Below are positions 53,816-63,582 of a DNA stretch of 64,000 nt, one piece after another. The position numbers and the translations under genes were made by a program. Under the pieces are notes generated by a model that saw nothing but the letters and a program-made list of their open reading frames with translations, had not been told where the DNA came from and searched no databases. Numbering within the stretch: the first letter of the stretch is position 1; each line of letters opens with the position of its first letter. The DNA is from an uncultured Flavobacteriales bacterium (GTDB lineage: Bacteria; Bacteroidota; Bacteroidia; Flavobacteriales; Crocinitomicaceae): positions 124,001 to 188,000 of the forward strand of contig CAMLFH010000007.1 in NCBI GenBank assembly GCA_946479285.1. The letters are read 5' to 3'.

Positions 53816-55120
53816 ATGGAAAATTTGACCTTATTCTGGCACCGAAGAGATTTGAGAATCCATGATAATTCCGGCCTTTTCAAAGCTTTAAAACAAAGCA
53901 AAAACGTTCAGCCGATTTTCATTTTCGACACACAGATATTAAGCCTGCTTCCCGAAAACGATCAACGCGTTCTATTCATTTACCAAACAATAGAAGAACT
54001 AAGGGACGCTTATAAAAAACTGGGAGCTTCTTTGTGGGTTTTCCACGGAAATCCTGCCCAACTGATTCCGGAATTGATTAAAAAGCACCACGTTCGCCAG
54101 GTGTTTTGCAATCGGGATTATGAACCGAATGCTATTCAACGCGATAAATTCATTCACGAAGCACTTCAAAAGCTGGATTGTTCTTTTTCAGGATCGAAAG
54201 ATCAGGTCATTTTTGAAAAAGACGAAGTGGTAAAACCCGATGGGAATCCGTATCATGTTTTCACTCCGTATATGAAACGCTGGAAGGAAACATTGAATGA
54301 ATTTTATCTAAAAGCATATCCGGTAGAAAAATACGCTTCTAACCTGAATCAGGGAACCGAATTTTCAATGCCAGGTCTTTCAGATTTAGGTTTCAGCGAC
54401 AAGCAAATGCAGGATTTTCCTTCTCTTACCATCCCAACAAAGATTATTCAGAACTATCACAACACACGTGATATTCCCTCTGTTGAAGGAACTTCGCGCT
54501 TAAGTCTTCATCTGCGATTTGGAACGATTTCCATTCGGGAATTGGTAAAGAAAGCCATGAAAACCAACGAAAAATATTTCAATGAATTGATTTGGCGGGA
54601 TTTTTACCAAATGATCCTGTATTGGTATCCCAAAAGTGTCAATCACGCATTCAAATCCGAATACGACCGCATAGAATGGGAATTTAATGAAAAGCAGTTC
54701 CAAGCGTGGTGCGAAGGTAAAACCGGTTACCCACTAGTTGATGCAGGAATGCGCGAGTTAAACGAAACAGGTCACATGCACAATCGCGTTCGAATGGTTG
54801 TTGCAAGTTTCTTATGCAAGCACCTGCTCCACGACTGGCGTTTGGGCGAACGTTATTTTGCAGAAAAATTATTGGATTTTGAACTAGCGAGTAATGTGGG
54901 CGGCTGGCAATGGGCAGCAGGTTCAGGTGTCGATGCCGCACCTTACTTCCGTATCTTTAACCCTACAAGTCAGCAGGAAAGATTCGATCCCAAGTTTGAA
55001 TACATCAAAAGATGGGTCCCTGAATTTGGAACAGCTGAATATCCGGAGCCAATTGTGGAACACAAATGGGCGCGTGAACGGATTTTGGAACGATACAAAA
55101 AGGCGTTGAACACCAAGTAA
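53816..55120 (+). CDS. phr: DNA photolyase / cryptochrome family protein
   Basis: The 434-residue flavoprotein has an N-terminal antenna domain (about 3-130; LFWHRRDLRIHDNSGL) and a FAD domain (about 200-430) with EGTSRLSLHLRFGTIS, WRDFYQMILYW, GYPLVDAGMRELNETGHMHNRVRM and SNVGGWQWAAGSGVDAAPYFRIFNP. The Trp residues that pass electrons to FAD are at the expected places, and the class I CPD photolyase features are complete, so DNA repair by light is probable. It is the last gene of the light-response cluster. Confidence 0.93.
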   Translation: MENLTLFWHRRDLRIHDNSGLFKALKQSKNVQPIFIFDTQILSLLPENDQRVLFIYQTIEELRDAYKKLGASLWVFHGNPAQLIPELIKKHHVRQVFCNRDYEPNAIQRDKFIHEALQKLDCSFSGSKDQVIFEKDEVVKPDGNPYHVFTPYMKRWKETLNEFYLKAYPVEKYASNLNQGTEFSMPGLSDLGFSDKQMQDFPSLTIPTKIIQNYHNTRDIPSVEGTSRLSLHLRFGTISIRELVKKAMKTNEKYFNELIWRDFYQMILYWYPKSVNHAFKSEYDRIEWEFNEKQFQAWCEGKTGYPLVDAGMRELNETGHMHNRVRMVVASFLCKHLLHDWRLGERYFAEKLLDFELASNVGGWQWAAGSGVDAAPYFRIFNPTSQQERFDPKFEYIKRWVPEFGTAEYPEPIVEHKWARERILERYKKALNTK

Positions 55121-55122
55121 AT

Positions 55123-55509
55123 TTATGCTTTAAATCTTTCCCGCAAAATCTGCCAATTAAAGACAAGAAATCCACTCGGACCAAAACAAATTAGAAAAAC
55201 CAGGAAGTCTTCTTTTTGAATCGCCAATTTCCAATAGATAAGGCCTAAAACGACCGTAAAAATTACAATCGAAATATTTACCAGCAAAATCTTGCTTATA
55301 CCAACCTGAGAGTCAATTAACCGCAAGAGCAAAAACAACGGCAGAAATGCGATAAAAGCTATTAAAAAAACAATGATTGAAAGTGTAATCGTATCACTGA
55401 CAGTGATTTGTAACCCGGGTATGGAATTTATAACTACAACATTGTACACGGCAAAAAGAACGGAACTTAATACAATAAAAAAAAGATAATGCAGCAAGGT
55501 ACTTTTCAT
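55123..55509 (-). CDS. Hypothetical membrane protein
   Basis: A 128-residue protein with four hydrophobic helices (about 3-25, 35-60, 65-85, 90-115). I start at the ATG at 55507-55509, after which a membrane segment follows directly; a longer frame to 55545 would overlap the next gene by 20 bases. No family is recognised. It follows the 55526 gene on the same strand with a 16-bp gap. Confidence 0.6.
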   Translation of the reverse strand: MKSTLLHYLFFIVLSSVLFAVYNVVVINSIPGLQITVSDTITLSIIVFLIAFIAFLPLFLLLRLIDSQVGISKILLVNISIVIFTVVLGLIYWKLAIQKEDFLVFLICFGPSGFLVFNWQILRERFKA

Positions 55510-55525
55510 CCCTGATTGTCTAATG

Positions 55526-56158
55526 CTACTGGCGTCTGAGTTCACCCGACCTCCATTTCTGCAGGAAGGTTGCCCAGGCGAATGGATTCAGCAAGTTATT
55601 TACAGGGGATTGCCCCATGGTGTACAAACGCGTATTATTCTGGTTCACCACATTCCCGAAAGCAAGGGACGCATCACTTGGAACCAATGAAGCAATTTGC
55701 GCCAAAGACTGACCTGATAATTCTTTCTGAGCTCTCAGCATCGCATCATCATAAGGATTCATTTCTACAAATGCGCGGGCAAATGCTTCTTTGGAAGGCC
55801 ATGGATAGACAACCACTTCCGTCAATTGAAATGTATCAATCGTCATCATATGAATAATGGAATAACGGTTTTCACTCAACGTATCCGGAACGATGTAAGA
55901 AGATGGTTTGTGCCCGTAATAACGGAACATAATTGTATCACCCGGGTGAACTACCAAAGAAAAGAACCCATAAAGATCTGCTATCGTTCCTCTGCGAATC
56001 GTTTTATTATAAACTCCTGCATAAGGCATTTCCTGTAAGCTGTCTGAAGAAACGACAACCCCGGATAATTGAATCAAGCGCCCATCCTTCTGAGAATTTG
56101 CGTTCAGCGAAATGGCACAAACCATTGCTATAAGTCCGTATTTCAACCAATTATTCAT
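55526..56158 (-). CDS. Carboxypeptidase-regulatory-like domain protein, secreted
   Basis: The 210-residue protein has a signal peptide ending NANSQ, then a CarboxypepD_reg-like beta domain (about 25-110; LIQLSGVVVSSDSLQEMPYAGVYN ... DLYGFFSLVVHPGDTI) and a helical C-terminal part (about 120-210) with EMNPYDDAMLRAQKELSG. Related proteins are widespread in Bacteroidota; the function is unknown, perhaps in envelope assembly. The 133-bp space to guaB on the divergent side holds the guaB promoter. Confidence 0.78.
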   Translation of the reverse strand: MNNWLKYGLIAMVCAISLNANSQKDGRLIQLSGVVVSSDSLQEMPYAGVYNKTIRRGTIADLYGFFSLVVHPGDTIMFRYYGHKPSSYIVPDTLSENRYSIIHMMTIDTFQLTEVVVYPWPSKEAFARAFVEMNPYDDAMLRAQKELSGQSLAQIASLVPSDASLAFGNVVNQNNTRLYTMGQSPVNNLLNPFAWATFLQKWRSGELRRQ

Positions 56159-56264
56159 ACTACAAGAATAAGGAATTTTCGATAATGATCGAAGCCTTTC
56201 TGCCCCTTTAACATTAATTATAAGCTGAAAGGCGAAAAGTTAACAGAAACTTTAACTAAACCGA

Positions 56265-56294
56265 TTTGTTTGTGAATGAAAATAATTACTTTTG
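56265..56294 (+). promoter_or_regulatory. Candidate guaB promoter
   Basis: TTTG at 56265-56268 and TACTTTTG at 56287-56294 fit the Bacteroidota -33 (TTTG) and -7 (TAnnTTTG) boxes with an 18-base spacer. Transcription would begin about 25 bases before the guaB ATG. Confidence 0.55.
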
Positions 56295-56324
56295 CGAGAA
56301 TTTATTTCAAAAATAGGTTCACAC

Positions 56325-57797
56325 ATGGCATTGTCCAATCTTAATTCAGTTAGAGAAGGTCTCACATACGACGACGTACTCTTAGTCCCCGCATTTTCAC
56401 AGGTTTTACCACGCGACGTACAATTAAAAAGTAAAATCACCCGCAACATCGAGGTTAACACTCCAATCGTTTCCGCTGCAATGGATACGGTTACGGAAGC
56501 AAGTTTAGCAATTGCTCTTGCTCAGCACGGAGGAATTGGTGTAATTCACAAAAACATGACCATTGCCGATCAGGCATTACAAGTAAGAAAAGTGAAACGT
56601 TCTGAAAGTGGAATGATCCTGGATCCGGTTACTCTTTCCGAACACGCAGTGGTAAGTGATGCATTAAACCTGATGGCAGAATTCAAGATTGGTGGTATTC
56701 CGGTTATTGATGAAAACAGAAAATTAAAAGGAATAATTACCAATCGCGATTTGCGTTTTGAGAAGAACCATGCAAGGCCAGTTCGCGAAATCATGACTAC
56801 AGACAACCTGATCACCACAAAAGATGGGACAAGTCTTTCTGAAGCAGAAGAAATATTACAAGAAAAGAAAATTGAAAAACTACCTGTTGTTGATGCAAAC
56901 AATACTTTAATCGGATTGATCACATACAGGGATATCATTAAAGTAAAAACACATCCGAATTCCTGCAAAGACCAGTACGGAAGATTGCGTGTTGCGGCTG
57001 CGGTCGGTGTTACACAAGATACTATTGAACGCGTTCAGGCATTGGTTGAGGCCGGAGTAGATGCGATCGTTATCGACACTGCACACGGACACACAGAAGG
57101 AGTTGTTATCAAACTAAAAGAAGTAAAAGCGCAATTCCCAAAACTGGATGTCATTGTAGGAAATATTGCTACTGCTGCTGCTGCTAAATATTTGGTAGAG
57201 GCCGGTGCTGATGCCGTAAAAGTAGGAATTGGCCCAGGCTCTATTTGTACAACACGTATCATTGCAGGAGTTGGAGTTCCACAGTTGACAGCAGTTAATG
57301 ATGTTGCTTTGGCACTGGAAGGAACAGGAGTTCCGGTAATTGCTGACGGAGGAATCCGCTACACGGGAGATATTGTAAAAGCAATTGCTGCCGGTGCAGA
57401 CGTTGTGATGATCGGTTCCATGTTTGCAGGAGTTGAAGAATCTCCGGGCGAAACAATCATTTACGAAGGAAGAAAATTCAAATCTTACCGAGGGATGGGA
57501 TCTTTGGAAGCGATGCAAAAAGGGTCAAAAGACCGTTATTTCCAGGATGCAGAAGACGACATTAAAAAACTGGTTCCGGAAGGAATTTCAGGACGAGTTC
57601 CCTACAAAGGAAACTTGTTCGAAGTGGTTTACCAGATCGTTGGTGGTTTGAGAGCCGGAATGGGTTATTGCGGAGCAGGTTCTATCGACAAACTAAAAGG
57701 CGCAGAATTCGTTCGAATTACTTCTGCAGGAATGCGTGAATCGCATCCGCACGATGTAACGATCACACGGGAAGCTCCGAATTACAGTTTAAAATAA
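56325..57797 (+). CDS. guaB: Inosine-5'-monophosphate dehydrogenase
   Basis: The 490-residue enzyme turns IMP to XMP, the committed step of GMP synthesis. The start is the ATG at 56325 ([23 protein letters not shown]); the longer TTG frame is not needed. The barrel has catalytic Cys308 in GPGSICTTR and the flap [17 protein letters not shown]. Two CBS domains (about 92-205; [21 protein letters not shown]) are inserted, which sense adenine nucleotides. It stands alone with its own promoter and a palindrome after it. Confidence 0.97.
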   Translation: MALSNLNSVREGLTYDDVLLVPAFSQVLPRDVQLKSKITRNIEVNTPIVSAAMDTVTEASLAIALAQHGGIGVIHKNMTIADQALQVRKVKRSESGMILDPVTLSEHAVVSDALNLMAEFKIGGIPVIDENRKLKGIITNRDLRFEKNHARPVREIMTTDNLITTKDGTSLSEAEEILQEKKIEKLPVVDANNTLIGLITYRDIIKVKTHPNSCKDQYGRLRVAAAVGVTQDTIERVQALVEAGVDAIVIDTAHGHTEGVVIKLKEVKAQFPKLDVIVGNIATAAAAKYLVEAGADAVKVGIGPGSICTTRIIAGVGVPQLTAVNDVALALEGTGVPVIADGGIRYTGDIVKAIAAGADVVMIGSMFAGVEESPGETIIYEGRKFKSYRGMGSLEAMQKGSKDRYFQDAEDDIKKLVPEGISGRVPYKGNLFEVVYQIVGGLRAGMGYCGAGSIDKLKGAEFVRITSAGMRESHPHDVTITREAPNYSLK

Positions 57798-57819
57798 TTA
57801 GCCGGAAAATAATTTATTT

Positions 57820-57853
57820 ATAGTAGGGGTGCGATTAATCGCACCCCTACTAT
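57820..57853 (+). terminator. 34-bp palindrome after guaB (GCGATTAATCGC family)
   Basis: Seventeen-base arms (left half ATAGTAGGGGTGCGATT) pair perfectly, without loop. Compared with the sod copy a C-G pair is changed to T-A on both sides, a compensating change. No long T-run follows, so termination is less certain than at the sod site. Confidence 0.7.
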
Positions 57854-57968
57854 GTTTATGACCGTACAATATATTCCTTAATTTTTTCTTAAATCATTCG
57901 ATTTTAGGTTCAAACCCAAAACAATGTGTTATTTTTGGCGTTCTTGGTTTGAATAAAGTAATCTATAC

Positions 57969-59927
57969 ATGAAAAAACGACTAATATTAGCCTTCGGAAT
58001 ACTATTATCCCTAAATTCTACCGCACAGACAGGTGATGCTGTGATGGAAATTGATGGTAAAAAAGTAACCAAATCCGAATTTCTACAGATTTATTTAAAG
58101 AACAATCCTACTCCAAAATACGACAAGCAGGCGTTGGACGAGTATATGGAACTGTTCAAAAAATTCAAGTTGAAAGTTGCAGAAGCAGAAGCCCTTGGAT
58201 ACGATACCATTCCTAAATTAAAGAAGGAACTTGCAGGTTACAGAAAGCAATTGTCTCAACCTTATTTAATTGATTCTACAAAAAACAGCGCTTTGGTTAA
58301 ACAAGCGTATGAGCGCATGAAAAATGAAGTTCATGCTTCGCATATTTTGGTAAAAGTGGCTGAAAATGCTTCCCCGGAAGATACTCTTGCGGCATACAAC
58401 AAAATCCTTGCAATTAAAAAACGAATAGAAAACGGGGAAGATTTCACAACTGTTGCGAAAGGTAAAAATGGTTCTGAGGATCCTTCTGCAGTTCGAAATG
58501 GTGGAGATTTGGGTTATTTCACTGCTTTCCAAATGGTTTACCAATTTGAAGAAGCTGCATTCAACACTCCAATCGGGAAAATATCCGATCCGGTTCGCAC
58601 AAAATTTGGCTACCATATTTTGAAAGTATTTGATACTCGTCCGGCAAGAGGCACGATGAAAGCTGCTCATATCATGGTTGCAACCGGAAAAGAAGCAACG
58701 CCCGAAGAAATCGAAACTGCTCACAAAAAAGTAGACGAGATTTACGCCAAACTGAAAGCAGGAGAATCCTTCGAAAAATTGGCAAGTGAATTTTCTGATG
58801 ATGCTCAAACAGCAGAAAAAGGAGGCGAATTACCCTTGTTCGGAACAGGAACAACTACACGTATGGTTCCTGAATTTGAAGAAGCAGCATTTTTGTTACA
58901 GGCAAACGGTGACGTTTCACAGCCTGTGCAAACTGCTTTCGGTTACCACATTATCAAACGTTTGGAATTGACTCCGTTGCGTTCTTTTGACGAATTGAAA
59001 AAAGAAATCCAGGGGAAAGTAAATAAAGACGAGCGTGCAATTGTTACTCAGCAGTCTTTCATTGAGAAATTGAAGAAAACATATGCTTTCAAAGACAGCT
59101 ACAGCAAAACAAGTAAATGGTTTGTGTCCAACATCGATACAAACTACTTCAAAGGAACATGGACAGCTGATACCAAATTGAAATCAAACTCAACCATGTT
59201 TACGCTTGATAAAAAAGCATTTACACAACAGGAGTTCGCAGCATACCTGAAAAAGAATTACAGAACGTACAAAAGCATGGATGCTAAGACATTGATTCAA
59301 AAACAATATACTACTTGGCAAAACAGCGAAATCCTTGCATACGAAGAAAGCAAATTAGACAGCAAATATCCTGATTTCAAAGCTTTGATGCAGGAATACC
59401 ACGACGGTATTTTGTTGTACGAGATCATGTCTGATAAAGTGTGGAACAAAGCGATCAAAGATACTTCCGGCCTGAAAACATTCTTCCAGGGAAATAATGC
59501 AAATTATGCATGGAAGAAAAGATACAATGCATACATCTACGAATGTTTGAACCAGGATGTGGCAAAACAAGTTGCTGCCATGCTAAAAAGCGATACGATC
59601 TCTTCACGCACTGTGATCAATGCTGTCAATAAGAATTCTGAATTGAATTTACGTGTTAGAACAGGAAAATTCGAAGAAGAGTCTACTCCTTACCTGAAAG
59701 GGCATGAGTTGAAAAAAGGAGTGAATGCAGCTTATGAATTTGAAGGCAAATATTACATTGTAAAAGTAGATGAGATCCTTGCACCAACTCAGAAAACAAT
59801 GACTGAGGCAAAAGGAGCAGCAACGTCCGATTACCAAACTTATCTTGAAAAAGAATGGTTAGCAGAAATTGCCAAAAAACATCCGATTGTCATACACGAA
59901 CAAGTCCTTTACAGTTTAGGAAAATAA
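57969..59927 (+). CDS. Periplasmic peptidyl-prolyl isomerase with two parvulin domains
   Basis: A 652-residue protein with signal peptide (ending NSTAQ) and a PpiD/SurA-like helical part around two parvulin domains (about 121-225, with ASHILVKV and GGDLGYFTA; and 230-330, with AAHIMVAT and KGGELPLFG). The remaining C-terminal part is helical. It helps outer-membrane and secreted proteins to fold. It is followed by a second isomerase gene and a MoxR ATPase, a set often kept together in Bacteroidota. Confidence 0.93.
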   Translation: MKKRLILAFGILLSLNSTAQTGDAVMEIDGKKVTKSEFLQIYLKNNPTPKYDKQALDEYMELFKKFKLKVAEAEALGYDTIPKLKKELAGYRKQLSQPYLIDSTKNSALVKQAYERMKNEVHASHILVKVAENASPEDTLAAYNKILAIKKRIENGEDFTTVAKGKNGSEDPSAVRNGGDLGYFTAFQMVYQFEEAAFNTPIGKISDPVRTKFGYHILKVFDTRPARGTMKAAHIMVATGKEATPEEIETAHKKVDEIYAKLKAGESFEKLASEFSDDAQTAEKGGELPLFGTGTTTRMVPEFEEAAFLLQANGDVSQPVQTAFGYHIIKRLELTPLRSFDELKKEIQGKVNKDERAIVTQQSFIEKLKKTYAFKDSYSKTSKWFVSNIDTNYFKGTWTADTKLKSNSTMFTLDKKAFTQQEFAAYLKKNYRTYKSMDAKTLIQKQYTTWQNSEILAYEESKLDSKYPDFKALMQEYHDGILLYEIMSDKVWNKAIKDTSGLKTFFQGNNANYAWKKRYNAYIYECLNQDVAKQVAAMLKSDTISSRTVINAVNKNSELNLRVRTGKFEEESTPYLKGHELKKGVNAAYEFEGKYYIVKVDEILAPTQKTMTEAKGAATSDYQTYLEKEWLAEIAKKHPIVIHEQVLYSLGK

Positions 59928-59961
59928 AAATAGAAAGCCGGCGATGCCGGTTTTTCTATTT
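59928..59961 (+). terminator. Hairpin after the first isomerase gene
   Basis: AAATAGAAAGCCGGC and GCCGGTTTTTCTATTT form a stem with wobble or bulge near the middle and loop GAT, with a U-run in the descending arm. It lies inside the putative isomerase operon and may act as an attenuator. Confidence 0.65.
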
Positions 59962-60067
59962 AGAAAAAATGGCAATCTCTTAAAATAATGTAATTTGATC
60001 TGCGTTATTGATTGAATCTCAAAAAAGAACACGAAATTAGCATCCTTATTTGCTTGATAAAACGAAC

Positions 60068-61447
60068 ATGAAATACAGCATATTCCTAAGTTTATTCTTC
60101 ACATTGGCATTCACCATGTCATTTGCCCAACCTAAACCAATCGATAAAGTCGTTGCTCAGGTAGGTGATAACATCGTGCTTTTCTCTGAAATTGAAGGTC
60201 AGATCCAATCCATGAAACAAAATGGAGTTCCGGAAGCAGACATCAACAAATGTCAGATCCTGGAGCAAATGCTTTACAACTTCCTATTGGTAAATCAGGC
60301 CGAATTGGATTCCATTCAGATCAGCGACGAACAGGTGGATGCAGAAATGGAAAACCGGCTTCGTATGATTGAAAGTCAAATGAAGAATGTAAAAGATGAG
60401 AAAGGAAACCCAATTACCATCGAATCATTTTATGGAAAGACCAAGTTGCAGATCAAAGAAGAATTCAGATCAACAATTAAGAAAAGACTGCAAGGCCAGG
60501 AAGTTGAAAGAGGTATTACATCAGCAATAGACGTTTCACCGCTTGACGTGGAGAAATTCTACAATTCGATTCCAAAAGATAGTTTGCCCTACATCAACTC
60601 CCAGCTTTCCTTTCAGCAGATTGCCGTTTTTCCAATTATCACTAAAAATGATAAAGAACTTGCCTTCAAGCAAATTTCAGACTTGAGAAAACAGATTGTT
60701 GCGGGTAAAGCTACCTTTTGTTCTGTGGCATCATTCTATTCTGAAGATCCCGGAAGCGCCAAATTGTGTGGTAGAATTGAAGGTACCCGCGGAGCAATGG
60801 TCCGTCCGTTTGAAGCAACAGCTTACAGCCTGAAAGTTGGGGAAATCAGTGAAGTTTTTGAAACCGAATTCGGATACCACTTCATGCAGCTGATTGAAAG
60901 AAAAGGAGACGATTACATTGTAAATCACATCCTGATCGCACCAAAATTCAGTTTGGATAACCTGGATGCTGCAAGCAAGCGCATGGAACAATGCCATACC
61001 GAATTAAAAGAAAGTAAAATTACCTGGGAAGAAGCAGTGAAGATTTACTCCAACGATGCAAACACCAAAGAAAACAAAGGATACATTACCAACCCGATCA
61101 CCGGAGAGATTAAATGGAGCGTGGAACAGGTAAACCAGGTTGACCCGATGATGTTCCAGTTAACAGACGGATTGGAATTGAACCAAATCACTGCGCCGCT
61201 TTTGTATTACGATTTTAACGAACGTAAAGAAGCAATCCGCATTGTGCGAGTAGCGGAAAGAACAAAACCGCATGTTGGAAACCTGACAGATGATTACAAT
61301 TTATTCCGCATGATGGCTTTGGAACAAAAAAGACAACAGGCCATTGCTAACTGGACAAAATCCAAAATTTCTACTGCATACATCCGCATTGATGATTCTT
61401 TCAAGGAATGTGTATTCGAGAATCAGTGGGTAGCTAAAGCACCTTAA
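60068..61447 (+). CDS. SurA-like periplasmic chaperone/isomerase
   Basis: Starting at the ATG at 60068 gives a 459-residue protein with signal peptide (ending MSFAQ) and a SurA-type N-terminal region (about 25-165; DKVVAQVGDNIVLFSEIEGQIQ). Two parvulin-like domains follow (about 170-275, LSFQQIAVFPI and DPGSAKLCGRIEG; about 280-390, VNHILIAPKFS and NKGYIT). It likely guides outer-membrane proteins. It follows the first isomerase by 140 bases and precedes moxR by 18. Confidence 0.92.
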   Translation: MKYSIFLSLFFTLAFTMSFAQPKPIDKVVAQVGDNIVLFSEIEGQIQSMKQNGVPEADINKCQILEQMLYNFLLVNQAELDSIQISDEQVDAEMENRLRMIESQMKNVKDEKGNPITIESFYGKTKLQIKEEFRSTIKKRLQGQEVERGITSAIDVSPLDVEKFYNSIPKDSLPYINSQLSFQQIAVFPIITKNDKELAFKQISDLRKQIVAGKATFCSVASFYSEDPGSAKLCGRIEGTRGAMVRPFEATAYSLKVGEISEVFETEFGYHFMQLIERKGDDYIVNHILIAPKFSLDNLDAASKRMEQCHTELKESKITWEEAVKIYSNDANTKENKGYITNPITGEIKWSVEQVNQVDPMMFQLTDGLELNQITAPLLYYDFNERKEAIRIVRVAERTKPHVGNLTDDYNLFRMMALEQKRQQAIANWTKSKISTAYIRIDDSFKECVFENQWVAKAP

Positions 61448-61465
61448 AGAAAAAACTATAAAACT

Positions 61466-62422
61466 ATGTCAGACGTTGCTGCTATTGAACAACTGGTAAA
61501 AGACTATAAAGCACTTAAAAACGAAATTCACCAGGTAATTGTTGGCCAGGAAGAAGTAGTTGATCAGGTATTGATTTCTATCTTCTCCCGCGGACACTGT
61601 TTGCTTGTAGGGGTTCCCGGATTAGCGAAAACCCTTTTGGTGAACACCATTGCAGACACATTGGGTCTTTCCTTCAACCGGGTACAGTTTACTCCCGATC
61701 TAATGCCTTCAGACATTGTGGGTTCTGAGATCCTGGACGAAAGCCGTCAGTTTAAATTCATCAAAGGCCCTTTGTTCAGCAATATCATTTTGGCCGATGA
61801 GATTAACCGTACGCCTCCAAAAACGCAATCAGCCCTGTTGGAAGCCATGCAGGAAAGAAGAGTAACTGCTGCAGGAACAACTTATACACTTCCTCACCCA
61901 TTCTTCGTTTTGGCAACTCAAAACCCGATTGAACAAGAGGGAACTTATCCGCTTCCTGAAGCACAATTGGACCGTTTCATGTTCAATATCTGGGTAGATT
62001 ACCCATCATTCGTGGAAGAACTGGCAATTGTGAAAAGCACTACTTCAGATACAAAGATCCAGTTAAAGCAAGTTGTTTCAGGAGAAAAGATCGCTGAATA
62101 CCAGGAATTGATCCGCCGTATTCCGGTTGCTGACAACGTATTGGAATATGCTGTGAAACTGGTTGCAAAAACACGTAAGGATAATCCAATGGCCCCACAG
62201 TTAACGAAAGACTTTATTTCATGGGGAGCCGGACCAAGAGCATCTCAATACTTAATTGTAGGAGCGAAATGCCACGCAGCATTACACGGTCGTTTTTCCC
62301 CGGATATTGATGACGTGAAAGCTGTGGCTCTGCCGATCTTAAGACACCGAATCGTTCGAAATTACCGTGCCGAGGCAGAAGGTTTCTCGAATGACCGCAT
62401 TATAAGCGAACTAATGAAGTGA
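61466..62422 (+). CDS. MoxR-family AAA ATPase
   Basis: The 318-residue AAA+ ATPase has Walker A GVPGLAKT (about 49-56), Walker B ILADEINRT, and the sensor segment ATQNPIEQEGTYPLPEAQLDRF. MoxR proteins act as chaperones for cofactor or complex assembly, usually with DUF58 and von Willebrand-type partners. Here the next gene is a convergent lipoprotein, so no such partner lies in the same transcript in this window. It follows the SurA-like gene after 18 bases. Confidence 0.94.
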   Translation: MSDVAAIEQLVKDYKALKNEIHQVIVGQEEVVDQVLISIFSRGHCLLVGVPGLAKTLLVNTIADTLGLSFNRVQFTPDLMPSDIVGSEILDESRQFKFIKGPLFSNIILADEINRTPPKTQSALLEAMQERRVTAAGTTYTLPHPFFVLATQNPIEQEGTYPLPEAQLDRFMFNIWVDYPSFVEELAIVKSTTSDTKIQLKQVVSGEKIAEYQELIRRIPVADNVLEYAVKLVAKTRKDNPMAPQLTKDFISWGAGPRASQYLIVGAKCHAALHGRFSPDIDDVKAVALPILRHRIVRNYRAEAEGFSNDRIISELMK

Positions 62423-62446
62423 TTCGATCGAATTATATTAAAAACG

Positions 62447-62472
62447 TAGGGCTGCGATTGATCGCAGCCCTA
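62447..62472. terminator. 26-bp palindrome after moxR (GCGATTGATCGC variant)
   Basis: TAGGGCTGCGAT and ATCGCAGCCCTA pair perfectly around TG. It is the family core with one base changed and lies between convergent genes. A T-rich tail (TTTGTTTTT) follows on the plus strand. Confidence 0.75.
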
Positions 62473-62493
62473 TTTGTTTTTATGATGTATCGT

Positions 62494-63342
62494 TTAATAG
62501 TTAATCGTATACGTATGTCCGTTGATCTCAATGGTTAAAGTTCCGTCACAAGTACCCTGACCGTAATCAATTGTACGTGTAGATTTTCCGGTCGGCGTAA
62601 TTTCCAAAACTCCTTTCGTGATGTATGGACATCCTACTTTCACGTGCAGCGGACTGGTAATGTTTGCTGTGTAACCATCGCCATTCACTACCTGTGCATT
62701 TGCAGTTCCTGTTACATCCCATTCATCGTCGTAAATATTGAGAACTGTATTGTAACCTGTTGTAAATGTCCGGACCTGTGCTGAAGTATACGTTGCAATT
62801 TCACCGGTTGTCAATGTAACAACTCCGTTTATATTCACGTTGTAATATGGCTGCTGTGATCCGTTCAATCCCATGTTTTCAACCGTCATCAATCCTTCGA
62901 CCTTGATGTCGTTTACATAGTAATTTACCGGAGTATAGCGAATAATTGTTCCCTGCTGGTAATATGGCCCGTTGTAGGAAATGATCAACTTACCGCGGCG
63001 TTGTTTGTAATCCTGACATGTACAGTTATTATTTCCCCAATCAATCGTAATCGTATCCTGGGAACCAACCGTATCTATTGTAATGATTACGTTACAATCT
63101 GCTTTTTCAGCTTCAGTAACTTCGTGGCTGTCCTGGTAGCGGTAAATAGGTTTTCCAATTCCGTAAACAAATACGCCTCCTTTGTATGCCTGATCCGACA
63201 TATTTGCCATTTCAGCGAATGTGTTTTCTACAATAGCGTTAGTTTTCGGAGCAGAACTTTCGTCGTACTGCCATTTCTTTTTACAAGATGTAACTTGAGC
63301 CAGAGCGGCCAAAGAAAGACTTAAAATCAATAATTTTTTCAT
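62494..63342 (-). CDS. Hypothetical lipoprotein
   Basis: The 282-residue protein has signal peptide and lipobox QVTSC (Cys20). The mature part is almost wholly beta with repeated strand pairs (VIITIDTVGSQDTITIDWGN, GKLIISYNG, GVLEITPTG, GTLTIEINGHTYTINY). Cysteines in NNCTCQDY, VGCPY and GTCDG may form disulfides. I do not recognise a family, though such lipoproteins recur in Bacteroidota. It is monocistronic and convergent with moxR. Confidence 0.78.
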   Translation of the reverse strand: MKKLLILSLSLAALAQVTSCKKKWQYDESSAPKTNAIVENTFAEMANMSDQAYKGGVFVYGIGKPIYRYQDSHEVTEAEKADCNVIITIDTVGSQDTITIDWGNNNCTCQDYKQRRGKLIISYNGPYYQQGTIIRYTPVNYYVNDIKVEGLMTVENMGLNGSQQPYYNVNINGVVTLTTGEIATYTSAQVRTFTTGYNTVLNIYDDEWDVTGTANAQVVNGDGYTANITSPLHVKVGCPYITKGVLEITPTGKSTRTIDYGQGTCDGTLTIEINGHTYTINY

Positions 63343-63582
63343 GATGTCGTAGTTTTAGTGATGCGAATATCGCTGATAACAAATAACATACCAAACGTTT
63401 TTCTTATAAATGTGTATTTATCACTTTTAATCGATTATTTGGATAAAAGTTACACGATCTGTTAATTTTTCTGAGCAAAAACACGCTGTTTAAATCATTT
63501 TAATTCGTTGTTCACATTTCAGTATTAATAGTTTCGGAGAGCGAATCCAAAATCTCCGTTCAGCTTCCCATATCTTTGTTCC

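Noticed and set aside
56570..56968. Minus-strand frame of 132 codons inside guaB
   Set aside because: Antisense to a conserved coding region including the CBS domains.
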